Assembly: GCA_001695595.3 (NCBI GenBank)
Contig: MBPM02000032.1
Location: 310,001 to 374,000, forward strand
From: Plasmopara viticola
Taxonomy: Eukaryota > Oomycota > Peronosporomycetes > Peronosporales > Peronosporaceae
Reading direction: 5' to 3'
DNA length: 64,000 nucleotides
Both the position numbers and the translations under genes were made by a program. Each line of letters opens with the position of its first letter. The first letter of the stretch is position 1. Shown one piece after another: positions 13,826 to 24,859 of the stretch. The notes under the pieces are model-generated. The model was not told where the DNA came from, did no database searches, and was given only the letters and a program-made list of their open reading frames with translations.

Positions 13826-15045
13826 ATTTGTCGAAAATTGCTTCTTTATCGTATACTTGGAGCTGACACCTTCTTCGTTAGATTTATTCATGTAATCTAG
13901 ACCTAAAAGAAGATGAAAGACGTACAGCAAACAGGACGAGGTTGTACAGTAGTGAAATAGCAAAAAAAATTTAAATCAAATTTGCAACAGTATACAATAC
14001 GATTGTTTCTTAACCAAATATTTTCAATAATGATTGTTGCAATCGAGAATTGGCATAGTAAGGCTTATTCCACCACTTATATCATTTTCGAGATGACATT
14101 GATGCACGCTACTTTACAGGCTTACGAGCGAATTATTGCTTGACGTCGTTTAGAACACGATCTTTTTGCTTTGTTCCTTAAGACAAATTAAGCTGGAAGC
14201 GCAAAAGGATTGCTAAATGAAGAATGCCTTCACATTCGCTTTAGTATGACTTAACCAATTTCTATTTTGAAAGCGCCGACGGTGCCTCTCTTATGGTTAG
14301 AAAGCCCGTCGTGCAGCAAGTGACTTTCGGCTGGCATCAATTTTATACGATGATGATAGATACGTGACGCGAAGTCGTACAAGTGCCGAAATTGAATGTC
14401 TACTCTTAGTAGCTGCGGGACCACTACTAATAGCAGTAAAGTTCGCGTGCTGCGTCGGATGTAGCCTTCTTGTTGCCTTTCCTGCGTCACGCGTAGACTT
14501 CTTGTTGCCACGTACGTGTACTCGCATTTTATGCCCCGCTCGCGTGATCTGCGTCCGACGTAGCCTTTTTTGTATTACTAAAGGGTAAAATTTGCGTCCT
14601 CTTTCAGATATAAGCTTCTCAAGGGTTCTTGGCAAAGTTAAAAAACGAGCGACAAAATCACCCTGATAAAAAACCGAAGTTAGCCTCAATGAGAAAACCA
14701 TGTTTGCAAAAAAAAATACCGAACTGGCTCAGGCAACAGCTCAAATCTTTTTGCTAGCTTAAGTGGTTTGCAAACATAAGTTTAAATCACACCAATTAGA
14801 TATCGAGGCAATCTAACCAAGCGACAAAAAAAGCAATCGGGCAAGTTAGTGCTGAGTGGTCATGCCTGCGTCGCAAGAAAGCGTACAGCAAACGGTCGAG
14901 CCATCCGTCTGATCTAGCAGTAGACGACTAACTAAGCAGATAGTCTATGAGTAGGCCAGCGAAGCGGCACAGCGAGCCAAGCACCACGAAGTAGCAAAGC
15001 AGTAAAAGGAGAGGAGAGTCAAGGTGTTTTTAGGCGGTTTGTTGA

Positions 15046-15261
15046 TAGAGCATTGGACAAACTACGCGAGAAAGAGTGTTTTTGCAGCGTAAGCAGAGGC
15101 CAGGTGAAAGTGTTTTGTAAAATTGCGGGTTTGTTTGAGCCCTGAGCTGCATTCATAGAGCATGGGACAAACAACGCAGAAAAGATTGTTTTTGTAGAGT
15201 AAACAAAGGCCAGGTAAAAATGTTTTGAAAATTGCGGGTTTGTTTGTGTCCTGAGCTGCAT
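15046..15261. repeat. tandem duplication, about 110-bp unit
   Basis: Two adjacent copies begin with TAGAGCATnGGACAAAC at 15046 and at 15156 and end with CCTGAGCTGCAT. They share blocks such as AGGCCAGGT and ATTGCGGGTTTGTTTG, with scattered substitutions and small indels between copies. The unit gives two overlapping minus-strand frames that look alike, which is a repeat artefact and not protein evidence. Nothing shows a function. Confidence 0.8.
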
Positions 15262-17032
15262 ATGATGTCCTACGTTTTTTAAAATAATCATGTGGTAAGG
15301 TACAAACAGTGCAGTATATATTATGGTAGAAGTGATTGTATACATTAGGCATCTCTGTAAGAAGTGGTTTTTGATAAAGTACATTTTCCAGAAGGCACCT
15401 TCTTTGGCCTATTTGCCGTATGACTTCATGGTGTGCCTTATAACCTTTCACCTCTTTACTTCATCTGCACACTACTTGTTATCCGTTGAGGAAGCCGTGT
15501 AGAAGACTAGACCCAGAAGTTCGAAGTCTGCTAATACAAAACTCACAAAGCGACTGCTTGTACCGGTAAAAACTTGATAGCTCAAGAAACAAGCGGATAG
15601 CTGACTGCTGAAACGATTACATGTGGGACAAAGGAATAAGTCATGTGTATGCCACATATGCTTAAAGCCCCTTGCACTCCCCGAAGTGTCTTATAAGAGA
15701 TACCCTCTAAAATGTCCTGTTTTGTAAATTACATGTCATCTTTGCAGATGGGCTAACTTTGTAAAGATACTATTATACAAAAATGGCGCGTGAGTCTCAG
15801 TATCATTCTACCTCTGCTGACACAAACATATTGAATTAACGTCACAGCTTTTCATCGATGTCGTGGAATGGGACGATCTGCAAAAGGCTTTCTTCATCAG
15901 AATTATTTAATTAAGCAAACCTTGAGTAGCACAGAATTGATTGAGCGCTCGTCACAGCAAGAACTCAAACATCAGCACCTTGATAAACAAGTCGAAAATG
16001 TAATAAATTCACAATCAAGTAGCCACTTTTCGTTTGTGTTCCAAACACAAAAAGTCGGTGATGAGTGCGGGGACTGCAACTCTCGCACATGTCAACCTTT
16101 GTTTTTTTGGCGAAGAAGATACAACACGGACCAATCTGACAGCTTTTAGATTGACTCTAGCAGCACTATAAAATTTCGGATCGATGAATGTAGCTTGGCT
16201 GTTTTGTCTGCCATAGTATTGTCGTCAAGTCAAAAAAGTCTCACGTGAAAAACCAAATTTTGTGCGCAATCGATAAATTAGGATCGCAGTGTTGCTGATG
16301 ATCAATGTCTTGTAAGGCAGATCACAGTCAAAGTAGAATCGCAACCGATTTGTCAGGTTTAGTCCCGTCCGGCTGTAGGATTGGATACTCGAGTCCTGTC
16401 AAGGTGTTGCCTCTTTTTGCTTGCTGTACGATCGCTATCTCAAGCGTTGAAAATGATCGTGTTTTTATAAAGCAGCATATTGTTTGATTTTTCGCGTTAC
16501 AGTAGAAAACTATCAAAAATAATTTTCAATATGAAGCTATATCGGAAGGTCTCAGAATTTCATATACGCTTTTCAGGTTTTTAATCTAGCACAACAAGAA
16601 TTGTTATCAAAGACCATCAATAGACCCGTGATCCAAACGGATCGCAGTAAAAGAAGTTGTACAATAAAAAAACACTGAACATTAAAAGCAATATTATGTG
16701 CGCTATCGCAGATTTTAGAGTCAACTATCACTCGATGAATGATAAAAGTAAATGATAAATTTGCCCATTTGAAGTTCAAAACTCGCACAAGCAAGAATTC
16801 GCATAACTCTAAAGATGTACTTCCGACATGTGTAGTTAACTCAGCTTGTTAACAAAAGTTTGCCTAGGCACAAGGCTTGCCGCGTACAACAGCGAAATTG
16901 ATAGTAGATTTTCAACTAATCTTGGAGCTTAATATAGAATACAAAACAAACTTTCCGTCATGCAAATCAAAAAGAATACAAAACGACGAGATTTTTCATA
17001 ATTATGTCTGCCTATATCTTTACACTCGAGCC

Positions 17033-19336
17033 TTATAGCTCAAACTCTTCCTCGTGCACATCAAAGTGGTGGGTCCCAATGTCTGCAACAGCATTGCCAA
17101 CCGATCGTTTCAGGTCTTGCGGCCCTGAGACAAAGACGCCAACAGTTGCATTCCCGTCACTCGATGAGAAACAATGTTCTTTTCGAAACGCCACGTGTTG
17201 GACGAAGGCCAGCTTCATCAACTCTGGGACGTTGGCACGATGACCGACTTGAACACTGTATTCAGCTAGGAGGGATTGAAACGTATGGGAATCAGCAGCA
17301 ATGGACAGCAGACAAGGCGTATCGACCATGTCGTACGTCTGGCTCATCGTGGGCTCAGGGTCGTCCGACCGTCTCGTCAAAGCCACGACGGTATACACGA
17401 CAAGGAGACTCACTGCATAAAGCAGCGCAATCTCGGTGAAATTCTGGAGGGGCCACAGTCCTTTGTCGTGACCTTGTACCTTGTTGTTCAACTTGACAAA
17501 GACCACGACGAAAAGCGTGAGAAAGCAAGACGCACTAAACACCGCCACTTTGGCCGTGCAGGTATACACCGACGGCCGAAACGGTCGCGGCACCTTGGAT
17601 GTAAAATACTGCGTGGCTGTCACGTGGGACTTGCCACTAAGACGCTGGTAGTCAATCGCTTCGTTGAGCTCTGTACTTGTGGGTGTCCGAGTGAGGTAGA
17701 GATGCAAACAAAAGTACTGCTGCGATGGGTCCACGTCTTTCATTTGCACGAGCAGTGGGTACAGTTCCTCCAGTAGTACTAGTTCCCGAAACGAAAAGAT
17801 CAAGATGACCTTTTGACGCAAGGGCTCGCCCTTGTGCGCTTTAGCCACGAGATCCTCTAGAATCGCGAGCAACGGAGTGACGCCGATCCCACCCCCGACT
17901 AGACAGACGGTAGAATATTCGTCGTACATGTCGAGGGACGCCCCGTAATAGCCATCCATGTAGAGTGTCGGTAGAATCGCATTCTTCTCGCACCCTTCTA
18001 AATACATGACAAGGTGGCGGGTCCAGTCCCCAGCTGCTTTTAGGAGGATCGTCAGTGTATCGGGACTACTGCGTGGGGATGATGCGATCGTGAAGGCGTG
18101 CCACTGGAGCCGTGAGATGGCAGGGACATTGAGGTAAAGAAATTGACCGATCTGGTAGCGGCTTCGAAGGTCTGTGGAACGACAAAGGACCACCTTGACC
18201 ACGTCGTGGGAAAGCCGCGTCACGTCACGTACAGCTACAGGCGTAAAGGTATTGGAATTCGACAGAGTGCGACCGATCGTGTAGAGCAGAAGGGAGGGGA
18301 AAAGCCATGCGAGGACCGATTTCCAGTGGAGTACAGCAAAGATCGTGCCGACAAGAAAGAGGTGGTGGACACTATAGAACGTGTTGAAGCGATGCCGTCG
18401 GACCCATGGAATGGACGTGAGTCCAATGGCCAAAAAAGCCAAAAGCGCCATTTGGCCAAAGACATTCATCCATCGATCGTGGCCTTCGTCTTCGCCAATG
18501 TCGCAGTCGAAACAAGGCAGTGCTTTGGCTTGCCATTCGCCTTGTATGAGCCACGACGAGTAAAACCCGAGACAGTGGCCTAGTGCTGTGACGATTGTCA
18601 TGACACCAAGCCACCGATGATATTTAATGCCGTTTGCATAGGAAATGTTGAGCACCTCGAGCCACACGCACGTTCGCGTGGCCGGTAGGAATAAAAACGC
18701 CATGTTAAAGATGCAATTAAAGCCCAACGTATGGGAGATCATTTTGAGGTACAGGGGGAAGGTCAAGTCGAGGTTCTTGGCACGACTCTTCTCCACTCGC
18801 TTCAAGTAGTAACTGTAGAACACGTAGCCATTCCCACCGAGTAGAAAAGCCAGGAACAAGAGTTCACCAAGACTCAGTCGCACGACACGGCCAAACACTC
18901 GCGGGTGGCGTCGCAATACGCGAGAAATGCATAGAAAGCGACTCGACGTGATGCGATGCACGTTGAAATGGCGCAGCACTTCGAACAAAGCCACAGAGAT
19001 GGCAATGGGGACAAAACAGACGAGGAAAAAGAACGTCGGACGGCCCAGTGCTTTGTTGTCACTATCGGCTGGTAGATTGTACCACGTTTCGATGGTCGTC
19101 TTGAACCCGTCGGACGCTTTTGTAAAGTAAAAGAGCTGGCCGGATGCGTACATGAGCATGGCCCCAAAGATTAAACCTTGTAGCACGTTTCGAGGGCTTA
19201 GAAAACAATGATTGCGCAGAGAGCTCGAGCGTCGATGTTCACTGGCGAGCATGCTGCGCTTGTCCTCAATGTCGGGTGTCTTGAGCGTCGCTAACTCAAC
19301 ATCGACTTGAGGAGTCGTGTACGTGTCCGAAGCCAT
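17033..19336 (-). CDS. ferric reductase / NADPH oxidase family flavocytochrome
   Basis: 767-residue multi-span membrane protein that would pass electrons from NADPH through FAD and two haems to ferric chelates or oxygen. The transmembrane core carries two paired histidines: H240 and H254 (KYHRWLG...LGHCLG) and H324 and H337 (SVHHLFL...VLHW), the bis-haem pattern. The FAD site reads HAFTIASS (413-420), with alanine for the usual proline. The nucleotide loop is GGGIGVTP (481-488), and the terminal pocket has VSGP (736-739). Two extra hydrophobic spans (about 593-616 and 634-653) interrupt the NADPH domain, an arrangement like plant FRO ferric-chelate reductases; fungal FRE and animal NOX lack it. 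There are no EF-hands. The start ATG is followed by a cytosolic N-terminus of about 45 residues. Iron reduction seems likelier than dedicated superoxide production, but sequence alone does not settle this. The gene stands alone between repeats. Confidence 0.87.
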   Translation of the reverse strand: MASDTYTTPQVDVELATLKTPDIEDKRSMLASEHRRSSSLRNHCFLSPRNVLQGLIFGAMLMYASGQLFYFTKASDGFKTTIETWYNLPADSDNKALGRPTFFFLVCFVPIAISVALFEVLRHFNVHRITSSRFLCISRVLRRHPRVFGRVVRLSLGELLFLAFLLGGNGYVFYSYYLKRVEKSRAKNLDLTFPLYLKMISHTLGFNCIFNMAFLFLPATRTCVWLEVLNISYANGIKYHRWLGVMTIVTALGHCLGFYSSWLIQGEWQAKALPCFDCDIGEDEGHDRWMNVFGQMALLAFLAIGLTSIPWVRRHRFNTFYSVHHLFLVGTIFAVLHWKSVLAWLFPSLLLYTIGRTLSNSNTFTPVAVRDVTRLSHDVVKVVLCRSTDLRSRYQIGQFLYLNVPAISRLQWHAFTIASSPRSSPDTLTILLKAAGDWTRHLVMYLEGCEKNAILPTLYMDGYYGASLDMYDEYSTVCLVGGGIGVTPLLAILEDLVAKAHKGEPLRQKVILIFSFRELVLLEELYPLLVQMKDVDPSQQYFCLHLYLTRTPTSTELNEAIDYQRLSGKSHVTATQYFTSKVPRPFRPSVYTCTAKVAVFSASCFLTLFVVVFVKLNNKVQGHDKGLWPLQNFTEIALLYAVSLLVVYTVVALTRRSDDPEPTMSQTYDMVDTPCLLSIAADSHTFQSLLAEYSVQVGHRANVPELMKLAFVQHVAFRKEHCFSSSDGNATVGVFVSGPQDLKRSVGNAVADIGTHHFDVHEEEFEL

Positions 19337-20619
19337 GGTCCTCCGCTTGGTGTGTGCAGTGCAAATGCTCGAGTACCCATAGATCCGAGAACTGGACTCG
19401 GAACAGAATCAGACGTTTGACACGCAAAGCTGATAGCCTCGCACCAATGACGAGCCATCTTGGTGGGACCGAGAGGCTACAGTAGGCCTGGTCGCCAATG
19501 GTACGACTCTTATGCTGAGTCCTAGCGTCTTTAAAAGTGATTTTGTCATCCGGCTCTCGTTCAAATCGTGCTCGCATAGCGGGTAAAAGGTTTGTGAAAT
19601 GGCTTTGTTATGAAGGCACGGTCTGACTAATTCCGCTGATCAGTCTCCGCACTGATTATACCTTATTCTCGCATATCAAATCTTGTGTGTGGATCAATTC
19701 GATCTAAGTCAGAGCAAAGCAGAGTAAGCTATGACGGATTAATCACTATGGAATTTTCTTTCTCTCCAACAAATGTCTCCGTTTTGGTCCTTGACGATCC
19801 TTTCCTCTACAATTATACAGCTCCGGGCTCTTAATAGGAACGGTCGATGCACCATCTCCTCGGCGCACAGCATCTCTGCCAAGGTCGTTATTGACAAAAC
19901 CACAGCGGAATTTACATGCTGCATGCATGGCGTTTTCTGACCAGATCGATTCTTCATGTTGTAAACGATGCTACAATTCTGACCTTCTCAGCTTTCATTA
20001 TAAAGGCGAGTGCATCAAGGTAAGCAGCCTCGCATTGCTATGGACGCGGACTCCCACCTAGTAGTTGACGACTATGCCAAAGCGGACACCGCATGATCTT
20101 AGCAACTGGGATCGCAGAAGGCTGGCCGCATCGACGGCTATTCAGCATGAAGACGACTAAATGCACCAACGTTATGCGTCGAGGTCTCATCCTTTCTCTG
20201 ATAGACATCGCCGGCTCCAAATCCACGAGCTTAATGGCCTTCGGCTGTCATCCTTTTGCATGATCTTGGTCGTGAGCCTCAATTAGCTGCAGTACGTGCA
20301 TTGGCAAGGCGCCCGCTCCACCATGAATGCCATTACCGCGTTTTCAGTCTGAATGATTTGAGCTTCTTCTCCTCGGCTTTTCATGTGCCATTTGTCAGCA
20401 CCTTTGCAACAACTCACCTCCTCTGCATTGCACATCGTTAAGTTGAGAACGACAACCTTTTAATTCTACAAAAATCTGCACAGTAGACAGATCACAATAT
20501 CTTTATCCCCCACAAATGCTAAGCTTGGCGCTGATGTTGGACAACTTCAAGCACGACCAAGTCGCGCTCTAGGTTTTGTTGGAGTGCGGGCCATCGATGG
20601 GCAAGGGTATGCCTAAATG

Positions 20620-22609
20620 GTAGTGATCGATAGCAATGCTACGCAACATATCAGCATCAACAACATCATTTTTGACCCGCTGAAGGAAGGTAAAGAAAAT
20701 TTTTGAGGGGCGACGGCAAAGGAGCTTAATTTAAAACCATTTTTGATTGAGTGGTTTTACATACGGGTCGATTTCTGCATCAAAGATGCGCTGCACAGCT
20801 CAGCAATAAATACTGACGCAAGCATGCGTGTAGCACGCAAGTGCTTTGTCAAAGTGGTCGTTACAGCCGATTTGGCCTACTCTACTGGCTCGCACAAATT
20901 TGAGATCCACGAATAGATCCACACTGTATTACAATATCCACTTGCACGCAAGAATGGTCGCCCTTGAATCGGTGTGCTGCAGGAAATGATCAGCACTGAA
21001 ATAAATATGGACGTAAGATTGACAGCAACGTCAGGCTTTCAGAGTTTGTGTTGCGGATGTCTAAACAAACGTCCAAAAAGCATTTACAAGAAAACGTGGT
21101 ATACACCAATACGACAATATTGTATTATCAAATTTTGACATCCGCGGTCCGAGAAGCGGAAATGTCTTGGTGATACCAAGCACATACTACTTATTTGATA
21201 GGGGACAGCAAATGCACGAGTGCCTTATGGATGACTACAGCGAAGTGTATATTGAAGACTTTGATGTCAAGATATATACATAGTTGGTAAGTAAAAAAGT
21301 TTATGCGTCCCAACAAAGCCCCCAAGCTTATCACCAGCTAAGGTATGAAGTTCTATGTACCTCAAAGGCTTATCAGCATCACTTTGTCATATGTACACCA
21401 GACAAATGGCACAGCAGAGCGCTTCAATTAAACAATTGCTATAATTGGTCGCTGCATGCTGCACCATGGAAAGATTGACAATGGTGTGTGGGGTCAAATT
21501 GAAATTGGTACATCTCGCGTCAGAAGTCGCCTTTTGCCGCCTCATATCGCCATAGACACCATACGAAAGCATAATACTGCAAAACCTAGCATTCAGCACA
21601 CGCAAGTAATTAGGTTTTAAACGTACATCTTCTCTTAAGAAAGAAAGAGGCTCAAATAGGATCTAAATTTTCGTCTATATTAAAACGGAGCTTACGATAA
21701 TACCAGTCTTTACAAGACAAAGCTGAAAGTGTTACTGCAAGCACTCGCGATGACGATGGCGATGCTATCTAAATTTACGGACAATGACAAGAAGGAAACG
21801 TTGGACACCCGGAAGTAGGATGAAGTATCTCTGTCCACCGTTGTCATTCTTGCCGAAAGCTGTACATGTAGAGCCGACCGTCTATCGATTGCTTAGAAGC
21901 TCTATTCCATGGATCTAGCGAGGAAGGGGCAAGAGCCTTGGATATATCATTTCGATATCGGCCCAAACGCTGACTGGGTGTATAAAAGCTCGACGGAATG
22001 AAAAGCATGGAAGTAATGAGGATACACCGTCACTATCTGAAGTTTGGCAAGCGATTGCTTTCGCAGTAAATACCACAATTTCTCAAAAAAATACTTCCAT
22101 TAAAGCACGCTAAAGGAACCTGGTCAACTTTATCGGACCAGAAAACCCACGCCGAGCTTCGCATGATGCGACTGCGTGGTATAGAGTAGTTTTCAAGTGT
22201 AACGGTTTTACGTTCATTTTTATCTTCAAGCGCAATGCCGACAAATTGACAGTAGATTATAGGGCTTGTGTTGAATTTCAGCTATTCATCGGCGTAAAAT
22301 AATGGAGACGTTCTCGCACATATACGTTGCGCATGGTGACATCCTTGGTGTAGCTTTCTAGCCTATTGGTCAAATGATCTTGGTGGCAGCTCTTCTATAC
22401 GACGTGATAGAGGATACTATTAACTACGGGATGGTAAAAGAGCAAAGATTTCAATTGCCTCGAGCTGAGTAATGCAAATTATGGTCCTAAGATTTTGTAT
22501 GATCTATCAGCCTAAAACGTTTTGCTGTTGGCCCGTTTGTCTTTATCAAATGGACGTTGCGTCGCTGTTGATATATGTGGATGATGTTCTTGTGACGGCA
22601 ATTAAATAA
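20620..22609 (+). mobile_element. degenerate Ty1/Copia retrotransposon
   Basis: Three Copia hallmarks occur in the canonical order on the plus strand. A protease active-site relic IDSNATQHIS (20626-20655) corresponds to the usual IDSGATxHM with the glycine lost. An integrase core motif HQTNGTAERFN lies at 21396-21428, and the reverse-transcriptase box LLIYVDDVLVTA at 22565-22600 contains YVDD. Stops and frame breaks separate them, and the distance from protease to YVDD (about 1.95 kb) is shorter than usual, so there are internal deletions. I could not identify long terminal repeats, so the true ends lie outside the given limits. Confidence 0.75.
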
Positions 22610-23231
22610 AGCTGGTCGTACGTACCTCAAGTCGCGAGATGAATGACAGTGGTAAGTGACATGTGTTTTGATCATCGAGCTGGTCGACAATGACGATGGC
22701 AGTATAATCATGCGCCAGCGGTTCTAAGTAGATGATAAAGTAGGACGTATTTACCGCCGACCGCAAGGAGGTGTGGCATAAAGGCTTAAGAGATTAGAGG
22801 ATCTGCTTATTTTTGTGAGCAAAATAGGTTTAAAAAATGGTTTGAAATGAATTGTATAGCTCAGTTGATACAGCACCAGGTGTGAGTCTTCGGTGTGCCT
22901 TAAGCTGCGAATCGACTACGATAATAGCTTGATTTTTGTAAAGCTGTGCAATTGATCATTGTAATCGCAGTCTAATTTTCTAGAGAGCTGGAAAGTCGAG
23001 CATTTGGTGGCGGACACATGTTGTTGCTTAGTCGCACGGACTCTGCCTCCAACCCGAAACGGTAATGAAATTTTACACTTAAGCACTTTTTCGTGCGAAC
23101 CACAAGGGATGACATTTCGGAAATAAAACTGGCAAGTTGAACATCATACACGCTTAGGCAAGCCAAGTGCGGCGATTGTTTAGGCACAAACGTCAATCCT
23201 TGAGAAGATAAACAACATAGCGAGGTGTACG

Positions 23232-23291
23232 ATGTACGACTCGCTCGACTTAGTCAACGGGTATCATCGACACCTTGTGCAAGAAAGTAAA
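23232..23291 (+). mobile_element. Ty3/Gypsy reverse transcriptase fragment
   Basis: The frame reads YDSLDLVNGYHRHLVQES, closely similar to the Gypsy reverse-transcriptase segment FSxLDLxSGYHQxRxxEE. Stops follow soon after, and no other Gypsy domain is readable nearby. It belongs to a different superfamily from the Copia relic just upstream, suggesting nested or adjacent insertions. Confidence 0.5.
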
Positions 23292-24859
23292 CTTAAAAGA
23301 AAACATGGTCTTGGCAGAATAATCAGTATAATGCAAATTTAGGAAAATTAGCGAGTCCACGTTTGACTCGAAAATTGAATGGACTAAGAATATCCAGCAC
23401 CAAATAGAATCAAAGAAAGGCAATGATCTCGACCTTTCTGATCTAAAAGACCTCACAGTGTCGTCGGTTATGTGTCAACTCTATCATCGGCTATGAACAA
23501 TCGCAAGCAAACATCAAAGAGACGCGATACTTTTTTGCGTAGTATAACTAGAAGGCTACATTGCTTCTTTACGGAAGCCGGGCTGTTGTATTACAGCACG
23601 TATTGAGGTGACTTACAACTTGTAGTAATACCTACTTAGTGCATCAAAATTTATATGAAACCTACAAAGTACTCATTATTGGTGACCCGAGCCGAAGTGA
23701 TGCAAGAGTAATTGGTAGCAAAATAAAGCCTCTTGTCCGTTCGAAGTTACGTGCAAGTGTTTCAGCGCTTCAAATGGTTGTGACTTAAGTCTTTACCACA
23801 TGCTGGGCGAGTGGCACAGCCATGGCCGACGGCGTCAGTGCCTTCCACCTGCGCAGTCACTTGTGACCGTTATGGCTTGCACCTATTTAAAATTTTCTTG
23901 ATGTTTAAATCTTCGTCTCCTACTTTATCTATGGAGGTTGAATGGCTTTATCCTTTCGAAAAAACGTTTACTTTTCCAATCTTAAGAATAAATATTTAAC
24001 CTTATCAAATCGACCTTTGTATGATAAACGAAATTAATCGTTAGTAGTTTTTGGGCTTTTTTGCGACTTTGCTGGGCGACAGACTAGGTAAGTGTTTGCC
24101 AAAGCGCTTTCGAAGCTTTTCACCATGGTCACTCCTATCCCGCTAGAGTGAAGCACCGTACAAAGCTTAACGGCTGTAACGCACTTCCCATGTTATCACA
24201 AGTAAAGTGTGTTCACCGCCGATCACTCAAGTATGTTCTTCGCCGCAGCCGGTGTAGTCATGACCAAAGGATCTGGCCGATGCTTGTTGCATAAAAGAGT
24301 AGAAGGACCGATCATTATCATTCAGTATTCTTGTATCTTATGTAATTAAAAAGGAATTGTATTAGGTCTACATACAACCGGACACATCTCCCACTTATCA
24401 TCATGCACGACGAGAAAACACCATCGGAATGCCTGACGGTCCCTATTGTTTGCATGATACAATTTTTCGGGAAGCAGTAATAAAGTAGTAGCTCGGCTTC
24501 AAGTACTTAAGTGCCCATTCCACTTACTGGTCGTGGTACTATCTCTAGCCTGCACATATTAATCTTGCTCAACCTATGTTTCTTCCAAAGCATATGGTCA
24601 ATCGAGTAAGTCTAGTAAGAAAAGTCATGTGCACAAAGATGAAAAGACTCGGATAGTTAACACGACATAGTCGACAATACTATGGTCGCACCAATTTTTC
24701 GTTATCGTTGAAAATTTCCATCTTAGCACCATCTTTACTGTAGCCATGTTGCCCGTGAAGTAAGCCCACTCCATTGATTTCATTCGTTAAAAACGCCTCC
24801 TCTACTTCATATCATTACTTCTCCTGCCGCGTGCAAAGTTCTCAGTTGCGGGTTGAACC

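Larger units (their letters stand above)
3387..17032. other. long gene-free, repeat-derived region
   Basis: Nearly 14 kb in which I can support no intact gene. The DNA is A+T-rich and stop-dense. Three structured items are listed separately: the TGACGTCA array at 8126, a Copia integrase scrap at 13733, and a tandem duplication at 15046. An ATG-initiated frame of 119 codons on the minus strand (5810-6169) has plausible composition but no domain I recognise. A minus-strand frame at 14297-14701 is similar in status. Most of the interval probably consists of very old retrotransposon remains. Confidence 0.5.
19337..24859. other. gene-free region with decayed retrotransposons
   Basis: No intact gene. 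The middle part is a plus-strand Copia relic (20.6-22.6 kb), followed by a short Gypsy reverse-transcriptase relic at 23.2 kb; both are listed separately. A tRNA-like pair of A and B boxes occurs at 22857-22914 but does not fold as a tRNA. The last kilobase before the ZZ-finger gene shows nothing recognisable except pyrimidine-rich sequence from about 24770, likely the gene's promoter and 5' leader. Confidence 0.5.

Noticed and set aside
22850..22924. tRNA-like element with an A box (TAGCTCAGTTG) and a partial B box (GCTGCGAATCG) 37 bases apart
   Set aside because: The predicted acceptor and D stems do not pair and the B box has three mismatches; at most a tRNA or SINE fossil, and chance is not excluded.
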